Assembly: GCF_003860565.1 (NCBI RefSeq)
Contig: NZ_CP034157.1
Location: 248,001-312,000, forward strand
Reading direction: 5' to 3'
Source of the DNA: Cloacibacterium normanense
GTDB lineage: Bacteria; Bacteroidota; Bacteroidia; Flavobacteriales; Weeksellaceae
DNA length: 64,000 bases
In this document: piece after piece, positions 25,544-33,477 of the stretch
How the letters are laid out: every line of letters starts with the position of its first letter
How positions within the stretch are numbered: position 1 is the first letter of the stretch
The notes under the pieces: model-generated
Told to the model about the DNA's origin: nothing
The model's input: only the letters and a program-made list of their open reading frames with translations
The model's database searches: none
Position numbers and translations under genes: made by a program

Positions 25544-26158
25544 ATGAATGCACTCCTTTTCATCAACGGAACTCCACCTAATGAACTTCCTCATTTGGAA
25601 GGTTATGATATGATTGCTTGTAGTGATGGGGCTTTTCATTATTTAAAGGATAAAAATTTCCCTCTGGATAAACTTGATTTTATTTCAGGAGATTTTGATT
25701 CTCATGAAGGCAGTGACGAAAATATTTACCACGAAAAATTCATTCATACTCCGGATCAAGATTTTACCGATTTTCAAAAAGCTTTAGATATTCTCAAAAA
25801 TCATGGTGTACAAAAAGTAGACGTTTACGGAGGAAGCGGTGGTGAACAAGACCATTTTTTAGGAAATCTTCACGTAGCTTTTCTCTTTAAAAATGAAATG
25901 GAAATCACTTTTTTTGACGAGTTTTCCAGATACTTTTTCATCCCAAAAAATTTTAAAATTCACGAAGTAGAAGGAAAGATGATTTCGCTTTTACCATTTC
26001 CTTTTGTAGAAAAAATTTCGACTAAAGGGCTTAACTGGGAGCTCTTTAACGAAGAATTGAGCTTAACCAAAAGAGTAGGAACTCGAAATTTTGCCCGAGA
26101 AAACACTGTAGAAATCACGTATGAAAACGGTGATGTATTGATTTTTATCGGAAACTAA
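25544..26158 (+). CDS. Thiamine diphosphokinase
   Basis: A 204-residue enzyme converting thiamine to thiamine diphosphate with ATP. Visible: ACSDGAFHYLKDK, FISGDFDSHEG (the conserved GDxDS motif), HTPDQDFTDFQKAL and VYGGSGGEQDHFLGNL. The start at 25544 is preferred to 25523, because the earlier codons lie in the extragenic repeat and homologues begin near NALLFINGT. No TPP riboswitch is seen upstream. Confidence 0.88.
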   Translation: MNALLFINGTPPNELPHLEGYDMIACSDGAFHYLKDKNFPLDKLDFISGDFDSHEGSDENIYHEKFIHTPDQDFTDFQKALDILKNHGVQKVDVYGGSGGEQDHFLGNLHVAFLFKNEMEITFFDEFSRYFFIPKNFKIHEVEGKMISLLPFPFVEKISTKGLNWELFNEELSLTKRVGTRNFARENTVEITYENGDVLIFIGN

Positions 26159-26228
26159 ATTTGTGATTTTTTAACAAAAAAAATTCAATCTTTTTTCGCA
26201 TTTTTGTAATCTTAAATTTTTGCAATAA

Positions 26229-27623
26229 ATGAAGATAAAATATGCTGAACTTATTGACCAAACACTTTATTTTCCGCAAGAGGAATTTAAGTATGAGGAT
26301 CAACAGTTGTACTTTCATGATATTCCTTTGATGGACTTGGTAGAAAAATTCGGAACTCCTTTGAAGTTCAGTTATTTACCTAAGATTTCGCAAAACATTC
26401 AGCGTGCAAAAACGTGGTTTAAAGATGCCATCAAAAAGAATGAATATAAAAATTCTTACAGATACTGTTACTGTACCAAATCTTCGCACTTTTCTTTCGT
26501 ATTAGAAGAAGCGCTAAAGAATGATATTTCTATCGAAACGTCTTCTGCTTTTGACATGAATATTGTTAAAAATCTATTCGAAACAGGGAAAATTGACAAG
26601 ACGATAGAAGTGGTTTGTAATGGTTTCAAAACCGATGATTATTTGGCTAAAATTTCAGATTTAATCAATAATGGTTTTGAAAATGTGATTCCTGTTTTAG
26701 ATAATTACAGAGAATTAGATAAACTGACCGAAAGTATAGATACTACCTTTGACATTGGGATTAGAATTGCTTCGGAAGAAGAGCCGAAATTTGAATTTTA
26801 TACCAGCAGATTAGGAATTGGGTACAAAGATATTATCCCTTATTACAGCCAAAAAATTGCAGAACACCCGAATGCAAGGTTGAAAATGCTTCATTTTTTC
26901 ATCAATACCGGAATTAAAGATACTGCGTATTATTGGAACGAACTTTTCAAATGTTTAAGGGTTTATGCGAGATTGAAAAAAATTGCTCCAGAAGTAGATT
27001 CTCTTAATATTGGTGGTGGTTTCCCAATTAAAAATTCTCTTCAATTTGATTATGATTATGAATACATGGTCAATGAAATCGTATATCAAATCAAAAAATT
27101 CTGCGAAGAAGAAGGTGTAGAAGAACCAAACATTTATACTGAATTTGGTAGTTTTACCGTAGGTGAAAGTGCTGGAAATTTATACAAAATCATTTCTCAA
27201 AAACGCCAAAACGATAGAGAAAAATGGAATATGATAGACTCTTCTTTCATGACTACACTTCCAGATTCTTGGGCGATTTCTAAAAGATTTATCATGCTTC
27301 CGTTAAACAGATGGGAAGATTCTTATGAAAGAGTTTTCTTGGGCGGTTTAACGTGTGATTCTGATGATTATTACAACTCTGAACAACATGCAAATGCTAT
27401 TTATTTGCCTGTTTTCAGCGATACAAAACCTTTGTACATTGGTTTCTTTAATACTGGAGCATATCAAGAAAGCATTTCAGGTTTCGGTGGTGTTCATCAC
27501 TGTTTGTTGCCTCAACCAAAACATATTTTAATTTCAAAAGCCAAAAACGGAAAACTGCAATACGAAGTATTTTCGGAAGAACAAAAACCTGAAGATGTAT
27601 TGCATCTTTTAGGGTATAAATAA
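26229..27623 (+). CDS. speA: Arginine decarboxylase, short alanine-racemase-fold form
   Basis: A 464-residue PLP-dependent decarboxylase of fold type III. The PLP lysine is likely in YCTKSSHF; LNIGGGFPI binds the PLP phosphate; FLGGLTCDSDDYY carries the C-terminal active-site cysteine and aspartate. It is shorter than the roughly 630-residue SpeA of enterobacteria but matches the form found in Bacteroidota. It would make agmatine for polyamine synthesis. The sequence right after it looks like the end of a lost ureohydrolase (agmatinase) gene, which supports the assignment. Confidence 0.83.
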   Translation: MKIKYAELIDQTLYFPQEEFKYEDQQLYFHDIPLMDLVEKFGTPLKFSYLPKISQNIQRAKTWFKDAIKKNEYKNSYRYCYCTKSSHFSFVLEEALKNDISIETSSAFDMNIVKNLFETGKIDKTIEVVCNGFKTDDYLAKISDLINNGFENVIPVLDNYRELDKLTESIDTTFDIGIRIASEEEPKFEFYTSRLGIGYKDIIPYYSQKIAEHPNARLKMLHFFINTGIKDTAYYWNELFKCLRVYARLKKIAPEVDSLNIGGGFPIKNSLQFDYDYEYMVNEIVYQIKKFCEEEGVEEPNIYTEFGSFTVGESAGNLYKIISQKRQNDREKWNMIDSSFMTTLPDSWAISKRFIMLPLNRWEDSYERVFLGGLTCDSDDYYNSEQHANAIYLPVFSDTKPLYIGFFNTGAYQESISGFGGVHHCLLPQPKHILISKAKNGKLQYEVFSEEQKPEDVLHLLGYK

Positions 27624-27745
27624 TTGGTAAACAGAGTTTTGATGTTGTTAAATCAATGGATTCTCCTTACGTGAAACCTACTGCGTTTTTAGCAGCTAAG
27701 TTGTACTATAAAATGTTAGCTTACTATCATTTAAACCAAAAATAA
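27620..27745 (+). pseudogene. Possible 3' remnant of an agmatinase-like (ureohydrolase) gene
   Basis: An open frame of about 40 codons without a usable gene start, reading GKQSFDVVKSMDSPYVKP then TAFLAAKLYYKMLAYYHL and stop at 27745. The pattern FDVV ... FLAAKLYYKMLAY resembles the C-terminal helix of agmatinases. Agmatinase acts on the product of the preceding enzyme, so a deletion that removed its body is plausible. The similarity is judged by eye and is short, so this remains tentative. Confidence 0.4.
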
Positions 27746-27772
27746 AAAAATTGATTTATTCAAAATAAATTT

Positions 27773-27802
27773 AAAAAGCATCAGAATTCTGGTGCTTTTT
27801 TG
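27773..27802 (+). terminator. Rho-independent terminator
   Basis: Stem AAAAAGCATCAG / CTGGTGCTTTTT (one G-T pair) with an AATT loop and T-run, after the arginine decarboxylase and its trailing remnant. Confidence 0.8.
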
Positions 27803-27879
27803 TTGGAATCTCATTTGAATTTTTAAAAATTTAATAAAACTTTATAAAAATTGTGTAAAAATGGGATGGTTTTAATTAC

Positions 27880-27887
27880 TAACTTTG
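27880..27887 (+). promoter_or_regulatory. Candidate -7 element TAACTTTG
   Basis: Exact TAnnTTTG 27 nt before the start of the BON lipoprotein gene. A TTG lies 26 nt upstream, longer than usual. Confidence 0.5.
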
Positions 27888-27914
27888 GAAAACAACAATT
27901 AAATCATTATTACT

Positions 27915-28400
27915 ATGAAAAAAACTATCAAAATTGCTGCTTTAGCGCTTTTATTTTCTGTGGCAGCATTTTCTTGCAAAAAAAATGTTTCTGATGCAGA
28001 ACTTACCACACAATCTACTACTGTAGTTGCTGCTTATCCTGGAACTTCTGTGGAAGTGAAAGAAGGAGTGGCACATTTAAGTGGTACATTTGCTTCTCAG
28101 GAAGAAAAAGATGCAGCTATTGCAGCTCTTAAAAATGTAAAAGGAGTAAAAGATGTAATGGATATGGCTACCGTAGAAGCAGCAGCTTCTGTAGTAGAAA
28201 CTGTATCTGCAGTTGCTCCAGAAGTTCAACAAAAAGTAACAGATGCGGTTAAAGATTTTCCTGCTGTAAAAGTAGATGTAGTAAACGGTGAGCTTACCTT
28301 AACAGGAGAAGTTACGGCAGAGCAAGCCAGAAAAATAAAAATGTCTGTAGATGCTCTAAAAGTGGGTAAAGTAAACTATAATTATAACGTTAAAAAATAA
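27915..28400 (+). CDS. BON-domain lipoprotein
   Basis: A 161-residue protein with a lipoprotein signal (residues 1-21, cysteine in AAFSCKKN). Two BON domains follow: about 40-90 (AYPGTSVEVKEGVAHLSG) and about 105-160 (FPAVKVDVVNGELTLTGEV). BON domains bind phospholipid or support envelope integrity (OsmY, DolP). It would sit in the outer or inner membrane facing the periplasm. It is cotranscribed with the BON/SH3 gene 5 nt downstream. Confidence 0.85.
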   Translation: MKKTIKIAALALLFSVAAFSCKKNVSDAELTTQSTTVVAAYPGTSVEVKEGVAHLSGTFASQEEKDAAIAALKNVKGVKDVMDMATVEAAASVVETVSAVAPEVQQKVTDAVKDFPAVKVDVVNGELTLTGEVTAEQARKIKMSVDALKVGKVNYNYNVKK

Positions 28401-28405
28401 TTACC

Positions 28406-28822
28406 ATGTCATTACAAGAAAAATATTCAAGTGTAGTTTCAGCAGCTCAGTCTGCAGGAATTTCTGATTTAAAGGTTCAAGAACAAGACGGAATTCTTTA
28501 CATTTCAGGAACTACTTCTTCTAACGTTGCAAAAGATGCTGTTTGGAATGCTTTAGGAGCTATAGATGCCACTTATTCTGCTTCAGATATCAATATAGAT
28601 GTACAAGTAGCTGGTTTAGCTGTAGGTACTTCACTTACTGTAGATACAGAAAGTTCTAACCTAAACATTAGACAGGAGCCTTCTACAGAAGGCGTAATTT
28701 TAGGAAAAGCGGCAAAAGGTGAGGTGGTAACTTTAGTAGAACAATCTTCAGACGAGTGGTGGAAAATTAAAACCAAAGACGGAGAAGAAGGTTATGCTTA
28801 TTCTAGATATTTAAGAGCTTAA
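28406..28822 (+). CDS. BON-like plus SH3b domain protein
   Basis: A 138-residue protein without a signal peptide. The N-terminal half (about 1-70, VQEQDGILYISGTTSSNVAKDAVW) is BON/LysM-like; the C-terminal half (about 74-137, LNIRQEPSTEGVILGKAAKGEV ... GYAYSRYLRA) is a bacterial SH3 domain of the SH3_3 type. It follows the BON lipoprotein in an operon, so a shared envelope-stress role is likely (inference). Its terminator has been split by an IS element. Confidence 0.82.
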   Translation: MSLQEKYSSVVSAAQSAGISDLKVQEQDGILYISGTTSSNVAKDAVWNALGAIDATYSASDINIDVQVAGLAVGTSLTVDTESSNLNIRQEPSTEGVILGKAAKGEVVTLVEQSSDEWWKIKTKDGEEGYAYSRYLRA

Positions 28823-28846
28823 TTCAAGTCTCGAATATAAATTTAT

Positions 28847-28855
28847 AATCCCGAA
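28847..28855 (+). terminator. Left arm of the IS-split terminator
   Basis: AATCCCGAA, the 5' arm of a hairpin whose 3' arm TTCGGGATT plus T-run is at 30290-30302. Removing the IS and one TTT copy restores a 9-bp stem with a 4-nt T loop and a T-tract. Confidence 0.75.
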
Positions 28856-28902
28856 TTTTGGACTGCCCCCAAAAAGTTAGACACTTTTTAGGGGTATTTT
28901 TT

Positions 28903-29427
28903 ATGGGAAAAAGTAAATATTCAGTAGACTTTAAATTAAAAGCTATAAAGAGATATCACAAAGGGGACATTGGAACAGACGATTTAGGAAAACGCATTGG
29001 AGTTTGTGGTTCCTTGGTTCGTAAATGGATAAAATTTTATGAACTTTATGGAGTTTCAGGACTTGTTCGGCTTTCCAATACGCATTACACAAAAGATTTT
29101 AAATTAAAGATTTTATCAGTAATTGAGAAAGAGAATTTAAGTTTAAAAGAAGCGTCGAGAAGGTTTAATATTCCTGCGGAGTCCAGTATTCTTAGTTGGC
29201 AGCGTAATTACAAAAAAAATGGTATTTTAGGTTTAGAAAACAGACCCAGAGGAAGACCTAAAACCATGAGTAATTACAAGCGAAAAAAAAAGAAAACAGG
29301 CAAACCCTTAACAAGGGAGGAAAAACTGTTGGAGAGGATTTATTATTTAGAAGCCGAGAACGCCATTTTAAAAAAGTTAGACGCCTTAATTCAGGAAAGG
29401 AAAAATCCAAAGCCATCGAAGAGTTAA
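28903..29427 (+). CDS. IS3-family OrfA (helix-turn-helix subunit)
   Basis: A 174-residue OrfA. Two HTH segments are visible: VDFKLKAIKRYHKGDIGTDD with LGKRIGVCGSLVRKWIKFY, and LSLKEASRRFNIPAESSILSW. The C-terminal leucine-rich helix (EEKLLERIYYLEAENAILKKL) is the usual multimerisation zipper. The frame ends in a stop at 29425 while the OrfB frame, -1 relative to it, opens before this. The A-run at 29401-29405 is a candidate frameshift site for making OrfAB. Confidence 0.9.
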   Translation: MGKSKYSVDFKLKAIKRYHKGDIGTDDLGKRIGVCGSLVRKWIKFYELYGVSGLVRLSNTHYTKDFKLKILSVIEKENLSLKEASRRFNIPAESSILSWQRNYKKNGILGLENRPRGRPKTMSNYKRKKKKTGKPLTREEKLLERIYYLEAENAILKKLDALIQERKNPKPSKS

Positions 29428-29468
29428 GGCAGGACTTTGATTTAGCAGTACTGCTGCATTGTACATCG

Positions 29469-30257
29469 ATGGCAAGAAGCAGTTTTTATTACTATCAAAA
29501 ACGCTTTCAAATGAAAGATAAATATGCGGAAATAAAAGAAATGATTAATCAGATTTATCATCGTCACAAAGGAAGGTTGGGCTATAGAAGAATTACTTTG
29601 CTTTTGAAAGAAAAAGGAATTTTGATTAATCACAAAACTGTTTTACGACTTATGAAAACATTAGGATTAAAGAGTATTATCCGAGTGAAGAAATATAAAT
29701 CTTACAAGGGAGAGCAAGGGAAAATTGCGCCCAATGTTCTACAGAGGAATTTCAAATCGGACACTCCTAATCAGAAATGGGCAACCGATGTTACAGAGTT
29801 TAATGTATCGGGTAATAAACTTTACCTATCTCCAATCATCGATTTATTTAATGGTGAAATTGTCAGTTTTGACTTATCTGAAAGACCTGTGTTTAGCCAA
29901 ATCATCAGAATGCTAAAGAAATCATTCAGAAAAGTAAAATCTACACAAAACATCATTCTACATTCTGATCAAGGTTGGCAATATCAAATGAAACATTACC
30001 AAAACTTGTTAAAAGAAAAAGGTATTATTCAAAGTATGTCCCGAAAAGGAAACTGTTTGGACAATGCGGTGATAGAAAACTTTTTTGGAACGATAAAATC
30101 AGAAATGTTTTATACCAGAAAGTTTGGTTCCATTCAGGAACTTAAGATCGAAATAGTGAAGTACATTCACTATTACAACAATGATAGAATAAGACTCAAT
30201 CTCAAAGGAAAGAGTCCGGTACAGTACCGAACTCTTTCCTTTGAGAATATTGTTTAA
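29469..30257 (+). CDS. IS3-family OrfB (DDE integrase domain)
   Basis: A 262-residue rve-type catalytic domain. DDE residues: Asp in KWATDVTEF, Asp in LHSDQGWQYQ, Glu in NAVIENFFGTIKSE. The upstream -1 frame reads KSKAIEELRQDFDLAVLLHC before the ATG, which looks like genuine OrfB sequence, so the natural product is likely an OrfAB fusion by programmed -1 frameshifting; the ATG at 29469 is only the first available start. Confidence 0.9.
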   Translation: MARSSFYYYQKRFQMKDKYAEIKEMINQIYHRHKGRLGYRRITLLLKEKGILINHKTVLRLMKTLGLKSIIRVKKYKSYKGEQGKIAPNVLQRNFKSDTPNQKWATDVTEFNVSGNKLYLSPIIDLFNGEIVSFDLSERPVFSQIIRMLKKSFRKVKSTQNIILHSDQGWQYQMKHYQNLLKEKGIIQSMSRKGNCLDNAVIENFFGTIKSEMFYTRKFGSIQELKIEIVKYIHYYNNDRIRLNLKGKSPVQYRTLSFENIV

Positions 30258-30289
30258 TTTTGTCTAAACTTTTGGGTGCAGTCTATTTT

Positions 30290-30302
30290 TTCGGGATTTT
30301 TT
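30290..30302 (+). terminator. Right arm and T-tract of the IS-split terminator
   Basis: TTCGGGATT followed by TTTT; complements 28847-28855 on the other side of the IS. Confidence 0.75.
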
Positions 30303-30440
30303 ATTTTGGGCCCTCCCGAAAATTTTCCCAAAGCTTTTGCCATTCAAGAAATTTCGGAACCGCGCTATTCGTTACAATCTTTTTCGGTGGCGGCAGCTTT
30401 GCTGCCGCCACCGAAAAAGGATTTCCACTGCTATCGCTTG
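30303..30440. repeat. GC-rich extragenic hairpin element
   Basis: Core stem of 18 bp at 30380-30397 and 30401-30418 with a TTT loop (GGTGGCGGCAGC centre), flanked by GGGCCCTCCCG on the left and by GATTTCC and GCTATCGCTTGTCC on the right. It contains no gene and is similar in plan to 23883-23984. Confidence 0.6.
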
Positions 30441-30488
30441 TCCAGAAATACAGCTTCAAAACAATTACCAATATTTCATTAAAAAAAC

Positions 30489-30496
30489 TATATTTG
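30489..30496 (+). promoter_or_regulatory. Candidate -7 element TATATTTG
   Basis: Exact TAnnTTTG, 21 nt before the symporter start at 30518. Confidence 0.5.
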
Positions 30497-30517
30497 TATT
30501 CTATAGAAAATCAATAT

Positions 30518-31768
30518 ATGAAAGGACAAAACAAACTTTTCTTTGCAATTATCATTGCTTTAGTTTTAGGGGTAATTATTGGTGGAGTAGTACACACTCA
30601 GTTTCCAGAAAATACAGAATCTTTTTCTAAAAATATAAAACTTCTCGGCACCATTTTCATTAGATTAGTACAGATGATTATCGCACCATTGGTTTTCACC
30701 ACATTGGTTGTGGGAATCGCAAAAATGGGAGATACTGCAATGATTGGCAGAGTTGGTGGTAAAGCGATGCTTTGGTTTATTACCGCTTCTTTGGTTTCGC
30801 TCATGTTAGGTTTGGTTTTGGTAAATTGGTTAGAACCTGGTCATGTTACGAAATTACCTATTCAAGATGCTAATTCTGCTAAAGAAATCTTGGATAATTC
30901 TAAAGGATTTTCTCTGGAAGATTTTGTGAAACACGTAGTGCCAAAAAGCGTTTTCGAAGCTTTTGCTACCAATGAAGTTTTACAAATTGTATTATTTTCT
31001 ATTATGTTTGGTACTGCCCTTTCTCATTTGGGTGATGAATATTCTAAACCTGTAATCAAATTTTTAGATGTTTGCGCACATGCTATTCTGAAAATGGTAG
31101 GTTATATCATGTGGTTCGCACCACTTGGTGTTTTAGGTGCTATTGCAGCAGTTGTGGCAACCAATGGTTTTGAAATTTTCAAAGTTTATGCGATTTATCT
31201 TCGAGATTTCTTCTTTGCACTTGGAATCTTATGGTTGATTTTATGTATTGTAGGTTATCTCATTTTAGGAAATAGATTGTTCGAATTATTAAGAAGAATC
31301 AAAGAACCTTTGCTTATTGCATTTTCTACAACCAGTTCAGAAGCGGTTTTCCCGAAATTGGTAACAGAATTAGAGCGTTTCGGGTGTAACAATAGAATTG
31401 TATCATTTATTTTACCATTAGGATATTCTTTCAATTTAGATGGAAGCATGATGTACATGACTTTTGCCTCTATTTTCATTGCTCAGATTTATGGAATCGA
31501 CATGACAGTTGGTCAACAAATCACTATGCTTTTGGTGTTAATGTTGACTTCAAAAGGAATTGCAGGAGTTCCAAGAGCGAGTTTGGTGATTATTGTAGCG
31601 ACTTGTTCTATGTTCGGAATTCCACCAGAAGGAATTGCACTCATTTTACCGATTGACCATTTCTGCGATATGGGAAGAAGCATGACCAATGTTTTAGGAA
31701 ATGCACTTGCAACTTCTGCCGTTTCTAAATGGGAAGGGCAGCTCGATAATCACGGTGGTGAGTTATAA
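30518..31768 (+). CDS. Dicarboxylate/amino acid:cation symporter
   Basis: A 416-residue DAACS-family transporter (GltP/DctA type) with 8 predicted helices plus two re-entrant loops. Signature motifs: the serine-rich loop AFSTTSSEAVFPKL, GYSFNLDGSMMYM, and KGIAGVPRASLVII. It imports glutamate, aspartate or C4-dicarboxylates with Na+ or H+. The start at 30518 is chosen over an in-frame extension to 30260, which would translate through the IS end and the GC-rich hairpin; a -7 element directly precedes 30518. Confidence 0.92.
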   Translation: MKGQNKLFFAIIIALVLGVIIGGVVHTQFPENTESFSKNIKLLGTIFIRLVQMIIAPLVFTTLVVGIAKMGDTAMIGRVGGKAMLWFITASLVSLMLGLVLVNWLEPGHVTKLPIQDANSAKEILDNSKGFSLEDFVKHVVPKSVFEAFATNEVLQIVLFSIMFGTALSHLGDEYSKPVIKFLDVCAHAILKMVGYIMWFAPLGVLGAIAAVVATNGFEIFKVYAIYLRDFFFALGILWLILCIVGYLILGNRLFELLRRIKEPLLIAFSTTSSEAVFPKLVTELERFGCNNRIVSFILPLGYSFNLDGSMMYMTFASIFIAQIYGIDMTVGQQITMLLVLMLTSKGIAGVPRASLVIIVATCSMFGIPPEGIALILPIDHFCDMGRSMTNVLGNALATSAVSKWEGQLDNHGGEL

Positions 31769-31789
31769 AAATTTAAAAAATATAAAATT

Positions 31790-31817
31790 AAAAACTTCGG
31801 AACTATCTGAAGTTTTT
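31790..31817 (+). terminator. Rho-independent terminator
   Basis: Stem AAAAACTTCGGA / TCTGAAGTTTTT (one G-T pair), ACTA loop, T-run; 21 nt after the symporter stop. Confidence 0.8.
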
Positions 31818-31888
31818 TTTATTGTAAATCAATTCTATCAATTACCATTATTGTTATTTTTATTCATTCCAAATTAATTATTTTTATG

Positions 31889-31896
31889 TAAATTTG
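31889..31896 (+). promoter_or_regulatory. Candidate -7 element TAAATTTG
   Basis: Exact TAnnTTTG, 24 nt before the Mrp start at 31921. Confidence 0.5.
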
Positions 31897-31920
31897 TATC
31901 TCAAAAAATCTCAAAAAATT

Positions 31921-33024
31921 ATGTTGACGAAAACCAGAGTTCAGGAGTTTCTGAAAGAAATAGAAGTAGATGATTTAGTACAAAACTTCCAAGTAATGGG
32001 TGATGATGTGTACATTGATATGATTGCACATTCTCCAGCAATGCACGAAAAAAAGAAGCTAGAAGCGGCCATGAAGCAGGCTTTTGCTACGGAATTTGGT
32101 GACCAAGTAGTGCTGAAACTTAAAATTACTTCGCCTGAACCTTCACAAGTTCAACAAAACCAAATCAAAGGAAAAGAAATCCCAGGAATTCAAAATATCA
32201 TCGCCATTGCTTCTGGTAAAGGTGGTGTAGGAAAATCTACGGTTACTGCAAACTTAGCCGTGACTTTACAAAAAATGGGATTCTCTGTAGGTGTTCTAGA
32301 TGCTGATATTTACGGACCATCTGTTCCTACCATGTTTGACACCGAAGCAGAAAAACCAATTTCTGTAGAAGTAGATGGTAAAAATATGATGAAACCTATC
32401 GAAAATTACGGCGTGAAAATGCTTTCCATTGGTTATTTCTCTGGAGCGAATCAAGCAGTAGTGTGGAGAGGACCTATGGCAAGTAAAGCTTTGAATCAAA
32501 TGCTTCGTGATGCAGCTTGGGGAAATCTAGATTTCTTATTGATTGACCTTCCTCCAGGAACAGGAGATATTCACCTTTCGATTATTCAAGAAGTTCCTGT
32601 AACGGGTGCTGTAATTGTTTCTACACCGCAACATGTAGCTTTAGCAGACGTGAAAAAAGGAATCGCTATGTTTACGATGGAAAGCATTAATATTCCAGTT
32701 TTAGGGTTGATAGAAAATATGGCGTATTTTACACCAGAAGAATTGCCAGAAAATAAATATTACATCTTCGGAAAACAAGGCGCTCAGTTTATGGCGGAAG
32801 ATTTAGGAATTCCAGTTTTAGGTGAAATTCCTTTAATTCAAAGCATCAGAGAAGCTGGGGATGTTGGTAGACCAGTAGCATTGCAAGAAGGTTCTAAAAT
32901 TGCAGAAATCTATAAAGAAACTGCACAAAAAATGATAGAAAGTTTAGTGGAAAGAAATAAAAATCTTCCACCAACTGAAGCGGTGAAAATTACAACAATG
33001 GCAGGTTGCTCCACCAAAAAATAA
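31921..33024 (+). CDS. apbC: Mrp/ApbC-family Fe-S carrier P-loop ATPase
   Basis: A 367-residue Mrp/NBP35 protein. An N-terminal MIP18-like (DUF59) domain (about 1-80) is followed by the deviant Walker A ASGKGGVGKST near residue 100, LDADIYGPSVPTMF, and LLIDLPPGTGDIHLS. It carries Fe-S clusters to apo-proteins. The cluster-binding CxxC of some members is not obvious; a single cysteine occurs near the end (MAGCSTKK). A NifU-domain protein follows in the same direction. The start at 31921 is preferred to 31894 because the latter lies inside the promoter. Confidence 0.92.
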   Translation: MLTKTRVQEFLKEIEVDDLVQNFQVMGDDVYIDMIAHSPAMHEKKKLEAAMKQAFATEFGDQVVLKLKITSPEPSQVQQNQIKGKEIPGIQNIIAIASGKGGVGKSTVTANLAVTLQKMGFSVGVLDADIYGPSVPTMFDTEAEKPISVEVDGKNMMKPIENYGVKMLSIGYFSGANQAVVWRGPMASKALNQMLRDAAWGNLDFLLIDLPPGTGDIHLSIIQEVPVTGAVIVSTPQHVALADVKKGIAMFTMESINIPVLGLIENMAYFTPEELPENKYYIFGKQGAQFMAEDLGIPVLGEIPLIQSIREAGDVGRPVALQEGSKIAEIYKETAQKMIESLVERNKNLPPTEAVKITTMAGCSTKK

Positions 33025-33051
33025 GTAATTAGTAATAAGCAATAAGTAATT
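33024..33051. repeat. Heptamer-period repeat
   Basis: AGTAATT, AGTAATA, AGCAATA, AGTAATT, starting at the last base of the Mrp stop. Confidence 0.65.
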
Positions 33052-33077
33052 TTAAAATTTAGAAAATTTAAACTATG

Positions 33078-33112
33078 AGCTGAATGCAGATTGCTGAAAG
33101 CTTAAAGCAATT
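33078..33112. repeat. Heptamer-period repeat before the small NifU gene
   Basis: AGCTGAA, TGCAGAT, TGCTGAA, AGCTTAA, AGCAATT, ending 5 nt before the ATG at 33118; GC recurs at positions 2-3 of every unit. Confidence 0.65.
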
Positions 33113-33117
33113 AAAAT

Positions 33118-33369
33118 ATGAATAAAGATAAACTCACTCACGAAGAAATAGTAACCAAAGTAATGGAAGCTTTGGAAAGTATTCGTCCGTTTCTAAATAA
33201 TGATGGTGGTGATATAGAATTGGTAGATGTTATTGACAATAGAGTAATGGTAAAACTGCAAGGAAACTGTTCTGGTTGTCCTATGAGTTTTTCTACCATG
33301 AAACTAGGTGTAGAAAATACCATCAAACAATTTGTACCAAGCATCAAAGAAGTGGTGAGTGTAGACTAA
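33118..33369 (+). CDS. Small NifU C-domain protein
   Basis: An 83-residue protein that is just the NifU C-terminal domain: ALESIRPFLNNDGGDIELVDV and the cluster cysteines in GNCSGCPMSFSTMKLGVE. It is a second, short Nfu-type carrier beside the long one at 7120. It lies in tandem with Mrp, which strengthens a joint role in Fe-S delivery (inference). Confidence 0.9.
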   Translation: MNKDKLTHEEIVTKVMEALESIRPFLNNDGGDIELVDVIDNRVMVKLQGNCSGCPMSFSTMKLGVENTIKQFVPSIKEVVSVD

Positions 33370-33397
33370 ATTTTTTCTGAAAAACATTATATATAGG

Positions 33398-33421
33398 AGC
33401 GGACTTTAGTCCGCTTTTTTT
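33398..33421 (+). terminator. Rho-independent terminator
   Basis: Stem AGCGGACT / AGTCCGCT with a TT loop and T-run. A second hairpin TTTTGACT / AGTCAAAA (33434-33451) with the same GACTTTAGTC centre follows, before the next gene. Confidence 0.85.
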
Positions 33422-33477
33422 ATTGTAAAATCCTTTTGACTTTAGTCAAAACTTACTATTTTAGTAAAAAACTTATA

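Larger units (their letters stand above)
28859..30285 (+). mobile_element. IS3-family (IS150-group-like) insertion sequence
   Basis: A 1427-bp element. Terminal inverted repeats of 25 bp match at 21 positions (28859-28883 begins TGGACTGCCCCCAAAA; 30261-30285 ends GGGTGCAGTCTA). It is flanked by TTT on both sides, a 3-bp target duplication. Two frames, orfA and orfB, are both intact and the DDE triad is present, so the element looks functional. It is inserted in the loop of a terminator. Confidence 0.92.

Noticed and set aside
30260..30517. In-frame 86-codon N-terminal extension of the symporter
   Set aside because: It reads through the IS right end and a GC-rich hairpin element; a promoter element and a family-typical start are at 30489-30518.
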